Source: Porites lobata (taxonomy: Eukaryota; Cnidaria; Anthozoa; Scleractinia; Poritidae). Taken from it: a stretch of 64,000 nucleotides of DNA. Positions 50,655-60,053 of the stretch are shown piece by piece. A program made the position numbers and the translations under genes. The notes under the pieces were generated by a model, which worked only from the letters and a program-made list of their open reading frames with translations, was not told where the DNA came from and ran no database searches. The DNA lies in the NCBI GenBank assembly GCA_942486035.1, contig CALNXK010000003.1:425001-489000 (forward strand), in the 5' to 3' direction. Position 1 is the first letter of the stretch; every line of letters starts with the position of its first letter.

Positions 50655-52852
50655 CTTATAACCATTTCGAAATACCACTCGTGGTATTTATGCCAAATAT
50701 CACTACTAATCATGTTATTACCTATACTAAGTATACTGAAGGGCATCAGAAACGAGACGCAGCGCTAACTCATTTCTGCCATGAGCCTTCGGTATTTGGC
50801 GTTTTGTTATGTTGGTGATTCAGTCAAAGTAATAAGTGTTCGTTTGTTTATGTAACTAGACTGGGCGTCACCCTCCAGGAATTCTGCGTTTTCATCTGAT
50901 CCTAGTCACGAAGCTTCTGCTGGAGTTGGGGGTGGTGTAACGCGAGAGGAAATAGATGCTGTAAGTCAAACTCGTTTGGGAATAGTATAAACATAGGCCA
51001 TTTAACGTGCATGCACCTGATTGCTTCAGTCTAAATGTTTCCATTTTACCACTGATAATGTAGGCTGCATTGTGGTTTATTGTTTAAAATTATCCAGAAA
51101 TTAGGTGTCAGTGCACATTAAAATGATGAATAGAGCAAATTTGTGGCGAAAAACGTAACGTTTTTACAGTCCTCTATTTTTCTGTATGATCGTCGAAATC
51201 GAGCGTTCGCTTTTTACCATCTCGGTTTCATATATTCCGAAGGACATGCGTCAGGGACTCGTTACTCGAAAGGCACGGAAACTTTTCGGGCCCGAAGGCA
51301 GATTATAAACCATCAAAACGTGTCGAGCAGTAGCACAGTTCCTAGCTCACAAACCAGTCAATTTTGCTTCGTTCACTGATAGTTTCATTGTATCATTGTC
51401 AATATTATTAAAACTTTGATCTTGAATGTATATACAGCAAACACAAAACAGCTTTCCGGGCCCGAAAGCTACCGGGACTTTGGAGAAACAGGCCCCAGGG
51501 CTTATAACGGTAAGGGGAGGGATGCGAGCTCCTCTCAAGACTTAACCCGTCCCCTCAAGCACATTTGTTAATTTTGAAGCCAAGATGGCGGATTTTTACA
51601 GTAAGCGCTCGATCTCGATAATTCTGACGGGAAATAGACTATAAACATTCTGCTGCAAATACAAAAGCTGCGCACAAGTGTGTCTCTCACTGGGCGACCT
51701 TTCTTGCTGCCAGGAGTGAAGGCAGCGGACTGAACAATTTGACCGTTCACAAGGAACTTTTCAACATTTTCGCTCTGTTCACACGCAACTGACGAATCAG
51801 AGCGTTACTGTAGCAAATCAAAGTGGCATCTCGCAGCTGGGGTACCACGCATTTATGCAGCCGTACCTTTGTAGTACAGGAATTTGGACTGTTGTGGTGT
51901 TCACACCGTGTCGGTCAAATTTTCCGTACACAGATTTAGACGGTCATGGTGTCCACATTGCGCCGCTCGGTTGGGGCAGGGGGGGGGAGGGGGGCTCTTC
52001 CCGCCCCACCTCCAGAGCACCCCGGAAAACTTGCTCGCAGGCTATCTAAAAGGAGTTCTTTTGTTTCTCTTATGTCTACGATTTTTGTTTCATAGGCAAG
52101 GTTAATACTCCTGGCTCGCTGCAGTAGTACTAAAAGTATATTGCACTTTCCTTGCAGCTTAAAAGAGAATCCATAAGTACCCTGACAGAGGCGTTTTTAA
52201 AAAAGCTCATTGAAATTGAACAGGTACTGAAATATGGCAGGCAGGCGCTTTGTACTGGCTCTATTAAATTCATGTGTGTGGATAAGGATGTGTGTGAGAC
52301 TTTGGGACTGACCTTAATACCGTAAACTGCCGGTTATAAGCTCCGACCCCACGCATACCATTAATCCCCTCAGTCATAGGCCGATTTGGCTGTAAACAAG
52401 AAAAAAAATTCCGATTACAATTGTATCGAAATGAATTCGATTAATTATGAAGCCGTGAAGATTAAAAAACCAGTAAATACAAAACGTATTTTGATCAGCA
52501 CTGATACAGCTTGCTTCGAAGCGCTTTTTCTATTCTGGTTTCAAGTCCCCTCGGATATAAACCCCTGTCTATAAGCCTTCCTAGAGTGATGCTAGAGGTT
52601 TTGCCTTGTTCCGTGCTAACATGCAACGTTGTTCTCATCTGAGCGTATACGAACCTTTCTTGATCCCTTGTTTTTTCTTTACATACTTTCATGGTAGAAT
52701 GTAACGTTTTTTTTTCCTTTGAATTTTAGACGCACGGAAAGGGACGTACCCGAGTCGGTTTTATCCAAGTTCTTGTTCGGCGCATTAAACGTCTTTTGAC
52801 ACTCCACGGAACGCCTGCGCGTTCAGAGCAAATGGTCAGCGGGTTACGTTGA
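22041..52852 (+). CDS. NUP205: NUP205, inner-ring nuclear pore scaffold protein, 34 exons, complete
   Basis: Exons: 22041-22059, 22137-22273, 23351-23720, 24680-25027, 25804-26075, 26817-26879, 26984-27100, 27702-27851, 28744-28966, 29572-29708, 29952-30134, 31193-31246, 32171-32380, 33026-33208, 34452-34509, 35224-35422, 36359-36479, 37044-37140, 38722-38892, 39474-40243, 40777-40968, 41658-41991, 42910-43046, 43355-43519, 44841-45164, 46006-46266, 46754-46892, 47914-47997, 48983-49152, 49482-49608, 50023-50157, 50860-50960, 52158-52223, 52730-52852. Together 6,240 nt (2,079 residues; human about 2,012) with every phase closing and no internal stop. NUP205/Nup192 is a large alpha-helical solenoid that binds Nup93/Nic96 in the inner ring of the nuclear pore (known). 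Family landmarks: KPDFISLLKNP, LLLAGEQQQPNFPGLTRGLV, AHYCFNLLK, KPPGFSLM, RYLRTSHDFL, RQRSHAQRLL, CRDSCDGHDVGRML, DRYRQLLMPAL, IIENCLFIIWRHLDFY. The ATG sits in a good context (CAAAATGGCGG). Intron 30 is U12-type. Most long introns carry MITEs. Confidence 0.97.
22353..22844. mobile_element. Pogo-like MITE in NUP205 intron 2
   Basis: Flanked by TA (22351-22352 and 22845-22846), with short inverted ends CTGTGGAACCTCG / GGTACCACTG. The interior has at least five degenerate copies of CTCGAT(A/T)TAACGAAC. That word is typical of pogo/Tigger subterminal repeats. No transposase remains. Confidence 0.7.
23830..23935. repeat. Hairpin repeat in NUP205 intron 3
   Basis: ATTCCTTTGGGATGA and the near-complement TCATCCCAGTGGAAT pair around AGGATCAGTGATCC and GCTGATCCTT. 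Non-coding, about 100 bases. Confidence 0.6.
23966..24184. repeat. MITE-like element in NUP205 intron 3
   Basis: The left end CTGGGTTGTTCGAAGC and right end GCACTCGAACAACTGG are inverted, with inner words GAGTTAGCGCGAA and GGCTAGTGCTAAC also pairing. AT-rich non-coding interior. Confidence 0.65.
25083..25232. repeat. MITE-like element in NUP205 intron 4
   Basis: GGGTTGTCAAAAGTAGCTGG at the left and CTGGCTGCTTACTTTGACAA at the right are imperfect inverted ends; a nested CTGCCGGTGAAAAATCACCG hairpin lies inside. It begins about 60 bases after exon 4. Confidence 0.6.
26305..26508. repeat. MITE-like element with exact 19-bp ends, NUP205 intron 5
   Basis: CTTCTGGTGGGGTACAAAA (26305-26323) is the exact reverse complement of TTTTGTACCCCACCAGAAG (26490-26508). 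Inner AGGAGACTGG and CCAGTCTCCT also pair. About 200 bases, non-coding. Confidence 0.8.
29160..29450. repeat. Hairpin repeat in NUP205 intron 9
   Basis: TACTGGAGAATTTT (29228-29241) and AAAATTCTCCAGTATA pair, as do CAGCAACAAATG and CAATTTGTTGCTG, giving arms of about 80 bases. Outer words with CAGCAACACGTTGCTGTG suggest a second layer of folding. Confidence 0.6.
30775..31023. repeat. MITE-like element in NUP205 intron 11
   Basis: GGGTCTGGTTCCTGAAAG at the left pairs with CTTTCAAGGAGCCAGGCCC at the right; TTAGTGCTAATCC follows the left end. About 250 bases, AT-rich interior. Confidence 0.65.
33238..33545. repeat. MITE-like family, copy 1 (others near 44320 and 53540)
   Basis: GCCTGAGAAATGAGCCGACG at the left pairs with the GTTGGCTGTTTTCTCA end. 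The core CTACCCAGATCTGGGTAGTG is nearly palindromic and recurs at about 44490-44510. Related words GTGGTGGC and GCGAAATGTCG are shared with the other copies. Confidence 0.65.
33873..34076. repeat. MITE-like element, copy 1 (partner at about 36490-36672)
   Basis: Ends CCCTTTAAGCCCCAAT and ATTGGGACTTAAAGGG are inverted. Inner words GAGAGAATTTG and GATCAAAGCATTT also occur, inverted, in the second copy in NUP205 intron 17. Confidence 0.65.
34797..34920. repeat. Dispersed repeat, copy 2 (partner at 10237)
   Basis: AAGATTTCAAGTTGCTAAGG, then GTAGGTGGGGGGAAT and GATAGTAGCCAGGG, follow the same order as at 10250-10345. Non-coding, NUP205 intron 15. Confidence 0.55.
35471..35925. repeat. Long-armed MITE in NUP205 intron 16
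   Basis: The left end AAGACGGAATCCATCAGG and right end CCTGATGGATTCTGTCTT are near-exact complements. Pairing continues about 60 bases (GTGGACAAAAAT with TTTTTGTCCACT). Inner segments AAATTTCACAGAAATT and TTTTGTGAAATTTGAAAT continue the fold, so nearly the whole element is one hairpin. Confidence 0.8.
36014..36060. repeat. (TTGA)n microsatellite
   Basis: About 12 uninterrupted TTGA units in NUP205 intron 16. Expected to be length-variable between individuals. Confidence 0.95.
36490..36672. repeat. MITE-like element, copy 2 (partner at 33873)
   Basis: AATTTTCTCGTTGC, CAGAGGAAATGCTTTGATC and GGCCTGAAAGGGTTAA correspond in inverse order to the copy at 33873-34076. Non-coding, NUP205 intron 17. 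Confidence 0.55.
37199..38141. repeat. Possible larger non-autonomous element, NUP205 intron 18
   Basis: GTGATTCCCT near 37199 and AGGGAATCAC near 38132 are inverted. Inside, the word ATGACCCCCATTTTTTAT (about 37667-37685) recurs as GTGACCCCCACTTTTTAT (about 38037-38054). Open frames are short and unlike known proteins. Boundaries are tentative. Confidence 0.4.
38197..38577. repeat. MITE with CCAGGCCTTCAGAT ends, NUP205 intron 18
   Basis: CCAGGCCTTCAGAT (38197-38210) and ATCTGAAGGCCTGG (38564-38577) are exact inverted ends. The interior is GC-richer (GGCAGCGAGGGG / CCGGCCCTCGCTTCC) and partly self-complementary. The 168-codon - strand open frame crossing it is rejected as a gene. Confidence 0.75.
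42118..42347. repeat. MITE copy A, NUP205 intron 22
   Basis: Ends GCCGGCAAACGGCAAACG and CGTTTACCGTTTGCCG are inverted. The interior AGTTGAGAATTTCTCAAAAT and ACTTGGTCACGT words match copy B (43701-43927) over most of its length in the same orientation. Confidence 0.8.
43701..43927. repeat. MITE copy B, NUP205 intron 24
   Basis: ACGGCTAACGGCAAACGTC at the left and GCGTTTGCCGTGTGACGT at the right bound an interior with GTTGAGAATTTCTCAAAATA and CGACAAGTAAAGG, closely following copy A 1.6 kb upstream. Confidence 0.8.
44003..44283. repeat. MITE with AGGCCCGGTTCAGACGC ends
   Basis: AGGCCCGGTTCAGACGCC at the left and GCGTCTGAACCAGGCCTT at the right are inverted with few mismatches. The interior has TCGAACTTTTGTCGAAC tandem words and a GTTCGGCACATGA / CATGCGCCGAAC pair. 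Located in NUP205 intron 24. Confidence 0.75.
44300..44570. repeat. MITE-like family, copy 2 (partner at 33238)
   Basis: CCTGAGAAAACAGTTGACGC and ATGTCGGCTTTTTTTCTCAGG form the ends; ACTACCCAGATCTGGGTAGT is a perfect 20-base palindrome inside. Immediately follows the element at 44003. Confidence 0.7.
45185..45362. repeat. MITE-like element, copy 2 (partner at 3815)
   Basis: AACTATGAAAGGAATGGGTA at the left and GTACTCATTCTTCCTTGAG at the right are inverted; CCATCGACCAATCATA is shared with the CIAO3 intron copy. It starts about 20 bases after exon 25. Confidence 0.65.
47084..47312. repeat. MITE-like element, NUP205 intron 27
   Basis: TTAAGGTGGATTTCCA at the left pairs with TGGAAATAAGTC at the right, with further pairing of CTTACGCGTGTAAAATTTACG to GTAAGCACGTAAAAATTACG and CAATGTATGGAAG to CTTCCATACAT. 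Confidence 0.65.
48432..48792. mobile_element. Non-autonomous Harbinger-like MITE, NUP205 intron 28
   Basis: The ends AGGGACCTTAAGATCCGAG and the complement of the right end (AGGGACCTGAAGATCCGA) are followed by GACGGCGACGGC, like the 10364-13543 Harbinger. A 3-bp duplication ATT is seen at 48429-48431 and 48793-48795. No coding capacity; 361 bp. Confidence 0.75.
49609..50022 (+). other. NUP205: U12-type GT-AG intron of NUP205 (intron 30)
   Basis: The intron starts GTATCCTTTG, a full U12 donor, directly after CAACTAT. It ends AACCTTAACTCTTTTACAACAG, where CCTTAAC (50003-50009) is a U12 branch site with its adenosine about 14 nt before the 3' end. Splicing joins SSQL-Y-IIENCLFIIWRH in phase 1, matching the family (CSFIIETCLFILWRH in human). 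Confidence 0.88.
50480..50700. repeat. Dispersed repeat, copy 2 (partner at 16671)
   Basis: GAGCAGTGGTATTTCAGC and TAATTTGAAATACCTGCATG are the inverted form of 16671-16715. ATAAATACCACTCTTGATAT and TTTCGAAATACCACTCGTGG add degenerate copies of the AAATACCACT word. Confidence 0.65.
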
Positions 52853-54675
52853 CCAATCACACCCGTTCTAAACTGCAAACAGAAAGTGTTGACTATGCCT
52901 TAGACATTTAGCGCTCTACTCCAACAATACCTGGAATAGGCGCTTGCGTAGAAGTAACTGCTGACAAGCTAAGAAGCAGCACCGAGAGAGGCCCCACGAT
53001 GATCACGGACCTGGGTTGTATTGTTACCGGACCTTAACGTCTTTGTAAATATCCGTAAGGTCGTGAATTGACTCTTGTCACCTTTACGGTCTGTAACCGA
53101 ACACATACGCCTACAGCAACGCAAAGAAAAGCAACAGCTCTTGCGTGTTCCATTCTGCTTGTCTGTATCCAAAATCTGTAGAGGTTGTCATAATAAAATA
53201 AAAATAAACCTTTTTTGTCTACATATCGTTATGGACAGCGCCTGTGGTAGACGTGGTAGTGTGGTAAATGCGATGAGTAGTCACTTATTTCTCTTAGACT
53301 TCTTAAAAGTCCGATTTTGTTTACCCTGCAAGCAAAGGCTACATCTTCGCCGGCGGTGTGAGCTGGCGTGCAAAAAGTAGCTACTTCTGGTTGGGTAATG
53401 TGTCAGGAGAGAAAACCTGTGACTTAGGCCCATGTATCAACAGCTTGGAAAATATGTATTTTCCTATAACTTTTCAGGTCTTTAAGGATTATTAGTAAGG
53501 TCGTCATCAGGAAGGGATTTCTGCGCTAGTTCCTCAGACGTTATTTTGCGAGGAAGCCAGTGGTGGCGTCGCGAAATGTCGCCGGTTGTTTTCGAAAGCT
53601 TTTGCGGGGACTGTCTCTGGCCCAAAGAAAAATCCAGTCATTTCCATTTTCATTTTCTGTTGTACGACACCCTTGTTATACCATACCGATTTACGCACTG
53701 AAGCACACGTACCAACTCCGCGGTATGACCAGCACCTTGCTATGCGTGCGCACAACCGGTGGTGGCAGCACATGGACAGCTGTTTCGTCCATTTTAGGAT
53801 TTTCCAGGCCACAAGCGAGAAGTCTTACTTGCGATTATCGACCCCGCCGGTTACAAGCCAGGGGTGAGTTTAATCGCCAGCTTCACCTTTAAGCGCCAAC
53901 TGCAGTTGAGAACCGCGAAACAGTTTTCCCTCTGCCGGGGTGATATTGTTGTACGCATGCGTAGGGTGCCGGCCTTACCGCGGAGCTTAAGTGCTTAAAT
54001 TGGTCTTGTTGTACGACCACGCTGTTTTCAATACTCACGACCACAGTATAGCATGACACTATCCCATAACGCAAATATATTTTCATAGAAACTGGCGACG
54101 AACTGTCCCATTTCTTGAAACGTTTTATGATGTCAAACGCTTGTCCTGAGTGCAACAACTCGGCTGGTAACTAATGTCAAAGAAAATAATTTTCTCTCTA
54201 TCGACTTGATGGCTAACGAGGTTTGCCTGAGCATTACTTTATAGTTAATTTTCCTCATTTTATCTAATTCGGTTGAGTTAGGTTATCTCCTCTCTCTTGT
54301 TCCCTTTCATTTGCTCTATTTACTGTTGTTCCGAACAGTTAGTCCGGTTATTTAAAAGGAGTTTAGCAAACGTTTAACAAAACTGCGTTCTCGGCTATGT
54401 TCATTTTGCTCAATGCTTCTGTTAAAACACCGTCTATCGTGAACAGTTTCGAGTAACAGTTTCATGAAATCATAAAGCGTAGGCTAGAAAAACATTCATC
54501 GTCTCCAAATAACCCACTAAGGAAGAAATCTGCATGTCCAAAGATAACGCAAACCCATCCTCTTACGGTGCTGGGTACTACCGACTGATTTTCATCAGGT
54601 GACGCGTCAGACCGGACGCGCGCGAAATAGTGGCATTGCCTGGGAACTAAGCTATGTGAAGCCAGTTTCTATGTT
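52853..54675. other. Intergenic region between NUP205 and the 54.7-kb gene
   Basis: Convergent ends. Holds the NUP205 3' UTR, a fragment of the GGTGGCGTCGCGAAATGTCG repeat (about 53555-53595, third copy of the 33238/44300 family), and otherwise unique-looking sequence. Several short overlapping open frames at 53530-53890 show no protein features. Confidence 0.55.
53192..53197 (+). terminator. NUP205: NUP205 polyadenylation signal
   Basis: AATAAA in the A-rich run TAATAAAATAAAAATAAA, 340 bases past the stop codon. Overlapping copies follow within 15 bases. Confidence 0.6.
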
Positions 54676-55824
54676 TTAAACCTTGGAGGTTTTACGGTCA
54701 AAATGCGCAAAGGGTATGATGGGAAGATGACGAGTTGCATTCATACAATACGTTGACGAGCTGTCCATATGTTTCCTAAGCCCTTCCTTAAACTCGTTCC
54801 ATAGAGAACGATTCCTATAAACTAAAGGTGCTTTTTCTTGGATCTTCTCGATGAACTCAAGCCAATACTTTGCCATCTCACCGGCGCTTGCTTTCCTTGG
54901 ATACACTCGATGTTTTATGTTAGAAATACCGACAGGAACAAGCATCATCGCTTGTCCTCGGAATGTTAGTTCTACAGCGGACATGATATGCTTGTTGGGT
55001 ATATACCAACTTTCACCATTATCCAATGTGGGATAGGGTAAAATATGCCCCACAGCTTGGTAATGGTAAGCGTTGAGGCAACCATCAAACCATACTATAG
55101 GTATAACTAAGGATTTTTCTACAATACCACATAGCTTCTCTCTCTTTTTGAAGGTCCATATTGCTCCATGACGTTGATAGTTCGCAAAACCAAAAGCCGG
55201 CTCGTAATCCAGAAGCCATTCTTCAAAGACCCTAAATGGCTGCAACGTTCTCATTTTTGGGGGAGTGAACGAATTGAAGCCAAGAACTACATCATCATCA
55301 ATAAAGATGTAGTAATGATAGGCTGTTGCTCTTTTCGAAGCATTAAAGAACAGCAAATTCCGGCCTGAAGCCCAAGTGGTTGTCGGATCAAATATATAAG
55401 AGATGTGTGGTGGGTGATTTCTGTCTTCACACTCGGTCTTGTAACTTAGGACGATGACATCACATTTGCAAGTCTCTGGGTCACCAATCTTTGCAGAGGA
55501 GGCCAAGTTAGGAGGGAGACATTTCCCGGTTTGAGTGAGATATATGAAAGGCTTTTTAGACGAGGGTATGTTTGTTTGTTGAGCCATATGCTGGGAGGAT
55601 TGCGAAGGCCTTGTTATGTGCGTAACAGCCGCGTTTAAAGGGTTCTTGTATTTATCTGGCTCGTTTTGGTTCACGCGAAACAGTGATGCACTGAGTATAA
55701 CTAAAAACACGCATGCAGTTGTTAGAAGAATAAAGCATCGTCTCAATCCAATACCAGTACTCTGAGAACTGTAAAAGAATAAAAGAGTTGAAGAGTTAAG
55801 TAAAGAATTTCTCATGGGACACAT
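54676..55824 (-). CDS. Type II membrane protein with DDD motif, glycosyltransferase-like
   Basis: A 382-codon open frame. A hydrophobic segment (about residues 31-49, FILLTTACVFLVILS) after a short basic stretch predicts a type II anchor, then a Thr/Ser/Pro-rich stem and a luminal domain. HYYIFIDDDVVLG at about 170-182 resembles the metal-binding DxD site of GT-A glycosyltransferases. TWASGRNLLFF precedes it and WLLDYEPAFGFANYQRHGA follows. N-glycosylation sequons are present (FNAS, RNRS, MNAT). CTTTTACAG just before 55768 is a good acceptor, so translation may really begin in an upstream exon and the first 19 residues may be intronic. I cannot name the family; function is inferred from topology and motif only. 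Confidence 0.7.
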   Translation of the reverse strand: MCPMRNSLLNSSTLLFFYSSQSTGIGLRRCFILLTTACVFLVILSASLFRVNQNEPDKYKNPLNAAVTHITRPSQSSQHMAQQTNIPSSKKPFIYLTQTGKCLPPNLASSAKIGDPETCKCDVIVLSYKTECEDRNHPPHISYIFDPTTTWASGRNLLFFNASKRATAYHYYIFIDDDVVLGFNSFTPPKMRTLQPFRVFEEWLLDYEPAFGFANYQRHGAIWTFKKREKLCGIVEKSLVIPIVWFDGCLNAYHYQAVGHILPYPTLDNGESWYIPNKHIMSAVELTFRGQAMMLVPVGISNIKHRVYPRKASAGEMAKYWLEFIEKIQEKAPLVYRNRSLWNEFKEGLRKHMDSSSTYCMNATRHLPIIPFAHFDRKTSKV

Positions 55825-58012
55825 TACATCCTGGATTATGACAGAGATTTAGACATGAGGTAGTTACTTTCTATTCCAACGGGGATCCGGAAGTTCTGAC
55901 CAGAAAAAAGAGTATTATCTTTGCACGGTGAAAACCATTAACTTGTATATGTTGTTGTCTTACCATTGATATGTTTTTTGGCGTAAAAATTAATTAAAAT
56001 GGCCTCTGTACGATGAGCATTATCGAGCATTTCGGTGACTTTTTCGGGGGAGACCGAGTATTTTAGTAGAAAAAAATGTAGCATTGAGGTGGAGCAATTT
56101 AGAGGGGAAACAAAAGCATAATTTACAAATGCGGTACAAAAACCTACCAGTGGATAGTGTTATCCAAGGATTAACAACTGAGGCCTGATGGTCTGTGTAA
56201 TTTAGCGGGAATTCGGAAAGTATGGAAACGCAAAATGGTCCGCGTTCATTCGCGGACGCAAGATTGACACAATTTCAGTTCCAAAGTGGTCTAGAACAGG
56301 ACGCCATTGAACGGTTGTAGGCAAGGTGTGTGGTCGCACGCCAGATCTCAACGCAAAAATGTAGCCTCTGCTCGCAGGGCAGAAAAAAGGCTAAAACGTT
56401 AAGAATAAAGTTAATGGCAATTTTCCTGTTAAAACTGAGAGAGGGTAAGGTCGATTTTAAAATCATCAAAACAGGAAGAATTTGCAACTTACATGTATTG
56501 TATTAAAAAGCGCAATGTTACCAAGAGAACACCAAAAAATTTTAAAAACATATTTATATAATAAGGAAAGTTACCACGGGGATGTATTTTAATTAAACTT
56601 CTGTTTCACGCCGACTTCATAACAGAAGAAAATATTATGTACCTGGTAATTATATAAGTTCAATAGACTTACTAGGTCAGACTTTACTACAAAAGTAGTA
56701 AAGCCGCGGGATTATAAGTTTATGGAAAGTAAAATACTACTGAAGTTTTTAGAAAATTAGAAAAACTAAACCGACTTTGCGATAAAAATATATTGTTGCG
56801 AGTCGCCACAAGAGACAAGCAAATTCTGTTAAATCTTAAAACAGCCATCTCTCTTTGAAACTGTATTAAATGAAGGATGATCATCGCATTGTACTGGAAT
56901 GTAGCTATCTATTCTATTCTGTTCACTGAAAATGGCTGATGATGCTTATTGATGCTAATTGTTGAGATCGAATTGAATTTTAACCCTTTTCTAGTTATGT
57001 TTTTTACACAGGGGCTTTCCTTTTCAGCATTAAAACCTATTTACCATGCATCTAAAATTTACTTCAAGATTATAATAATTCATGCTTTTCTAACATTAAT
57101 TATTAGTTTGCCTTTATATACAATACCAGATAGGCCCATTGTCTAATTGAGGTCAGCATTAGACACATTTTAATATTTTGTTCAATAAACTTCATTCATT
57201 TTGGGCACAATTATCTTCAATAAAGTAGTTTCCAATGTAATATGCCATGGCCTATATAATGGCCAAATTCAAAGACAAAAGTTATTTTGAAATTGGTTCA
57301 ATCCCGAGCAGGAATCGATCTGCTTAATATCAAGTTATTTTCACGATAAATTAATTTCTTGTAAATGTTTAAAGTAAAAATGATGATAATCGACTTTTTA
57401 CGAGGTTAGGCGAATGAACCGGGTTTCTCGCAGACTGCCAAGTAACAATCTTGAATATTTCTAATTCCTGATGTCTCTCAAAATACAACATATGGTCCTA
57501 TGACATTGCGTGCTTTAGTAAAACAAGATGAAAAGAGCATTAAACCAAGGACGGACGACAAAACATGGTTTTCCACTTGTCTTGCTCTCAGTAATTACTG
57601 CTTCAGTGTGCATTCATTACCAGAAATTGTAGAGATAAAAACATAGCAATAATCTCATTTTACCCATTTCTGTTGCCTGACTTAGGAAACTTACAGAGGT
57701 GAAATAAAACGATTTTGCTGTCGATTGATGCCGCTACTCGACAGTTCGCACTAATACTGTTGTGATCTTAATGTGACCACAGTTGTCGGGACTTAAAAAA
57801 TATAAAAAAAACATATAAAAAGGAAAAATCATATTTACCTACAGAGAGCGGGCGGGCGAGCGGGCTGTAAGGTTGAGCATACAAGACTAACAGGGGATAC
57901 CATGATAAAACAAACAAAACCAGCCTGCGCTTTTCTTAATGACCTGAACCAGACAGGGGCTCCCCAATTATCTTGATGATGTGTTCATATGCTCACATGT
58001 GTCTCGCACGTA

Positions 58013-58156
58013 GGACCGCCCTTGCCTAGTCCCTAGGCCTCATTATTGCGCGCGACCGATTCGCTTCGGGTCCCGTGTTCCCAGCCGTTCGTCACTGATA
58101 GTCACCGAAATGTATGACCGAGAAGGCCTGGGAAGAAGCCCCACGGGGACTAGGCA
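58013..58156. repeat. MITE-like element (TGCCTAGTCCC ends)
   Basis: TTGCCTAGTCCCTAGGCC at the left and CCCCACGGGGACTAGGCAG at the right are inverted at their outer 11 bases; GCGCGCGACCGATTCGC lies inside. Confidence 0.6.
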
Positions 58157-59179
58157 GACGACTAGGTGAGCACTGCCCCTTATAACACGGTCAAACGGGG
58201 ACACCCTTTCCTTTTCCGTAGCGAATGCAGAAAAGTGGCCTGGGGAACGTGGGTACAATGACACACTTCTTGCATCGAAGTGCGGATTTAACTTGGTCGA
58301 TCTCCCTCCTTCTTGTCCTTATCATTGGTTATATTAGTCTGTGTGGGTAGGTTTTCTGAAAACTGTTATCTTCGTTTTACCTCCTCTTGGTGGATGCAGG
58401 CTGGAACATTTTCTCTCCAAAATTGAAATTCAGCGAGGTCATTAATAAAGAACAACTTGTGAACTGACTAAGCTCGGTAAATGGACATGAAATATTTGAT
58501 CAGATTTGATAATGCCATGAGCATGGAACAAGACAAAAAACTTGAGTTCCTGACAAGATTCAAATCTATGAGTATTGAACTTCCAACAAATTTTTGAATG
58601 AATGGTTTAGAAATTAGGAAACTTCTTAAAAAGTTTAAATTTAGAATAAGCCGTTATTATATTTATTTATTTCCCCATTCAAATTTTTTTCGCGAAAGGA
58701 AAAAATGAAAAACCATCTAGACTGGTTTAGGTTTTCTAACTTGCCCACTTAGCAAACAAATTGTTGTACAAGATATTACTGGCACAGATTGCAAAATATA
58801 GCACATTTTATACAAATTCTGAACGCGCGCTTAAAACCTGCCAGGAGCCCTGACGCCTGTCACTGCTTATATTGAGTAGTTTACAAATTGTGGCATATTT
58901 GCACAACTAATGCTGACCACCCTTGGAGCAGAGTCTCCAGGATCGCGTCAAGCCTTTGAAGTCGCTGCATCCCGAACTTCTGGACGCGGTAGTCAACCTT
59001 GTTTTCTCTCATCAAACTGTTTTTTCCAGTGCTAGCATCGTTTATTGTTAAAACAGCTAAGTCGAGCCATAACTGAGCTTAACTGACCACACTACATCAA
59101 GCGCACGGCTATAAGGCCTTGGTTGGAAATTATATCCTATCAACATGATACCGCGCATGCTCAACAAAGATCTTACGCG

Positions 59180-59440
59180 ATTCACGCAGCAGAATCTTTC
59201 TCGAGTCAGCCTGCGTTGCAGCCGGCCCTCTATCCTCTAAACAGAAAGTTTAGAGTGTCTGCGACGCAGGCTATAAATCGAGAAAGGCTCTGCTGGCAGG
59301 GTGGTGACTGACTGCTGTGACTGGTCATTGAAAAATAAACTGGACAGGCGATCTGATAGTCCGCGAGCAAGCTCTCCTATTTGGGCGTGCCTCTCGCGCG
59401 TCTACTTTTCACGATATCCCCCAAATGGAGAGCTTGCTCG
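59180..59440. repeat. Two adjacent hairpin repeats
   Basis: First, CAGAATCTTTCTCGAG and CAGCCTGCGTTGCAG pair with CTGCGACGCAGGCT and CTCGAT-type words of TCGAGAAAGGCTCTG. Second, GCGAGCAAGCTCTCCTATTT pairs with AAATGGAGAGCTTGCTCGC. Both are non-coding. Confidence 0.65.
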
Positions 59441-60053
59441 CCGGCTACCCCCGGGAGCCCCAGGAGAGCTTTCTCGCCAACCCCACATTCCCCACTCCCG
59501 CTGGAACTAACAATGTGTCCTTAATGTTGACACCTGGGAGAACATTATATGAAGTAGTTTTTGGACCCTTAGTAGCCGTGCCTTCACTGCAGCGTCGTTC
59601 GTTTCTGCTCGGAAGCCTTTGATCGTTAACGTGTTTTGGTGTTGTGTCCTGGCTCCTGTCTCTTGGTTGAAGTGATTTTTGTTTAGATTACTATAGCACA
59701 CCAAAGGAACACAACATGGAAGCGTAAGAATAAGTGCTTCGCATGTCCATGGCGGGAAATGGCGCGAGGGCAACTACACTGAAACCCAAACACAGTGACA
59801 ATCACTGTTTCTTATTACGTACCAGAATCTTGAACTGAAGGCTGTTAAAAGATAGATATGGAGTTTTTTGGGTCCTTCAACTGCGAAAAATACTGATGAT
59901 TGTCATTTGTTGACAAGGATTAAGTTTACATCTGTGCATGGTCAAGAGTTGCTTCTCTTTGGTTGGTCAAATCGGCGGCTTAATTTGTTCTCTGCGTTGC
60001 TATCTCGATACTGCTACCTCAAAGTGTGTATATATAGTCATGGTAACTTTGAA

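Larger units (their letters stand above)
55825..60053. other. Intergenic region with repeats
   Basis: AT-rich DNA without a recognisable gene. Contains a MITE-like element at 58013-58156 and two GC-richer hairpins at about 59180-59285 and 59360-59440. The promoter and any 5' exon of the 60-kb gene should lie in its right part. Open frames of 60-90 codons here look like chance or repeat. Confidence 0.55.

Noticed and set aside
53530..53892. Overlapping 90-110-codon frames on both strands
   Set aside because: Open frames on both strands of a GC-richer repeat fragment, with no splice or domain support.
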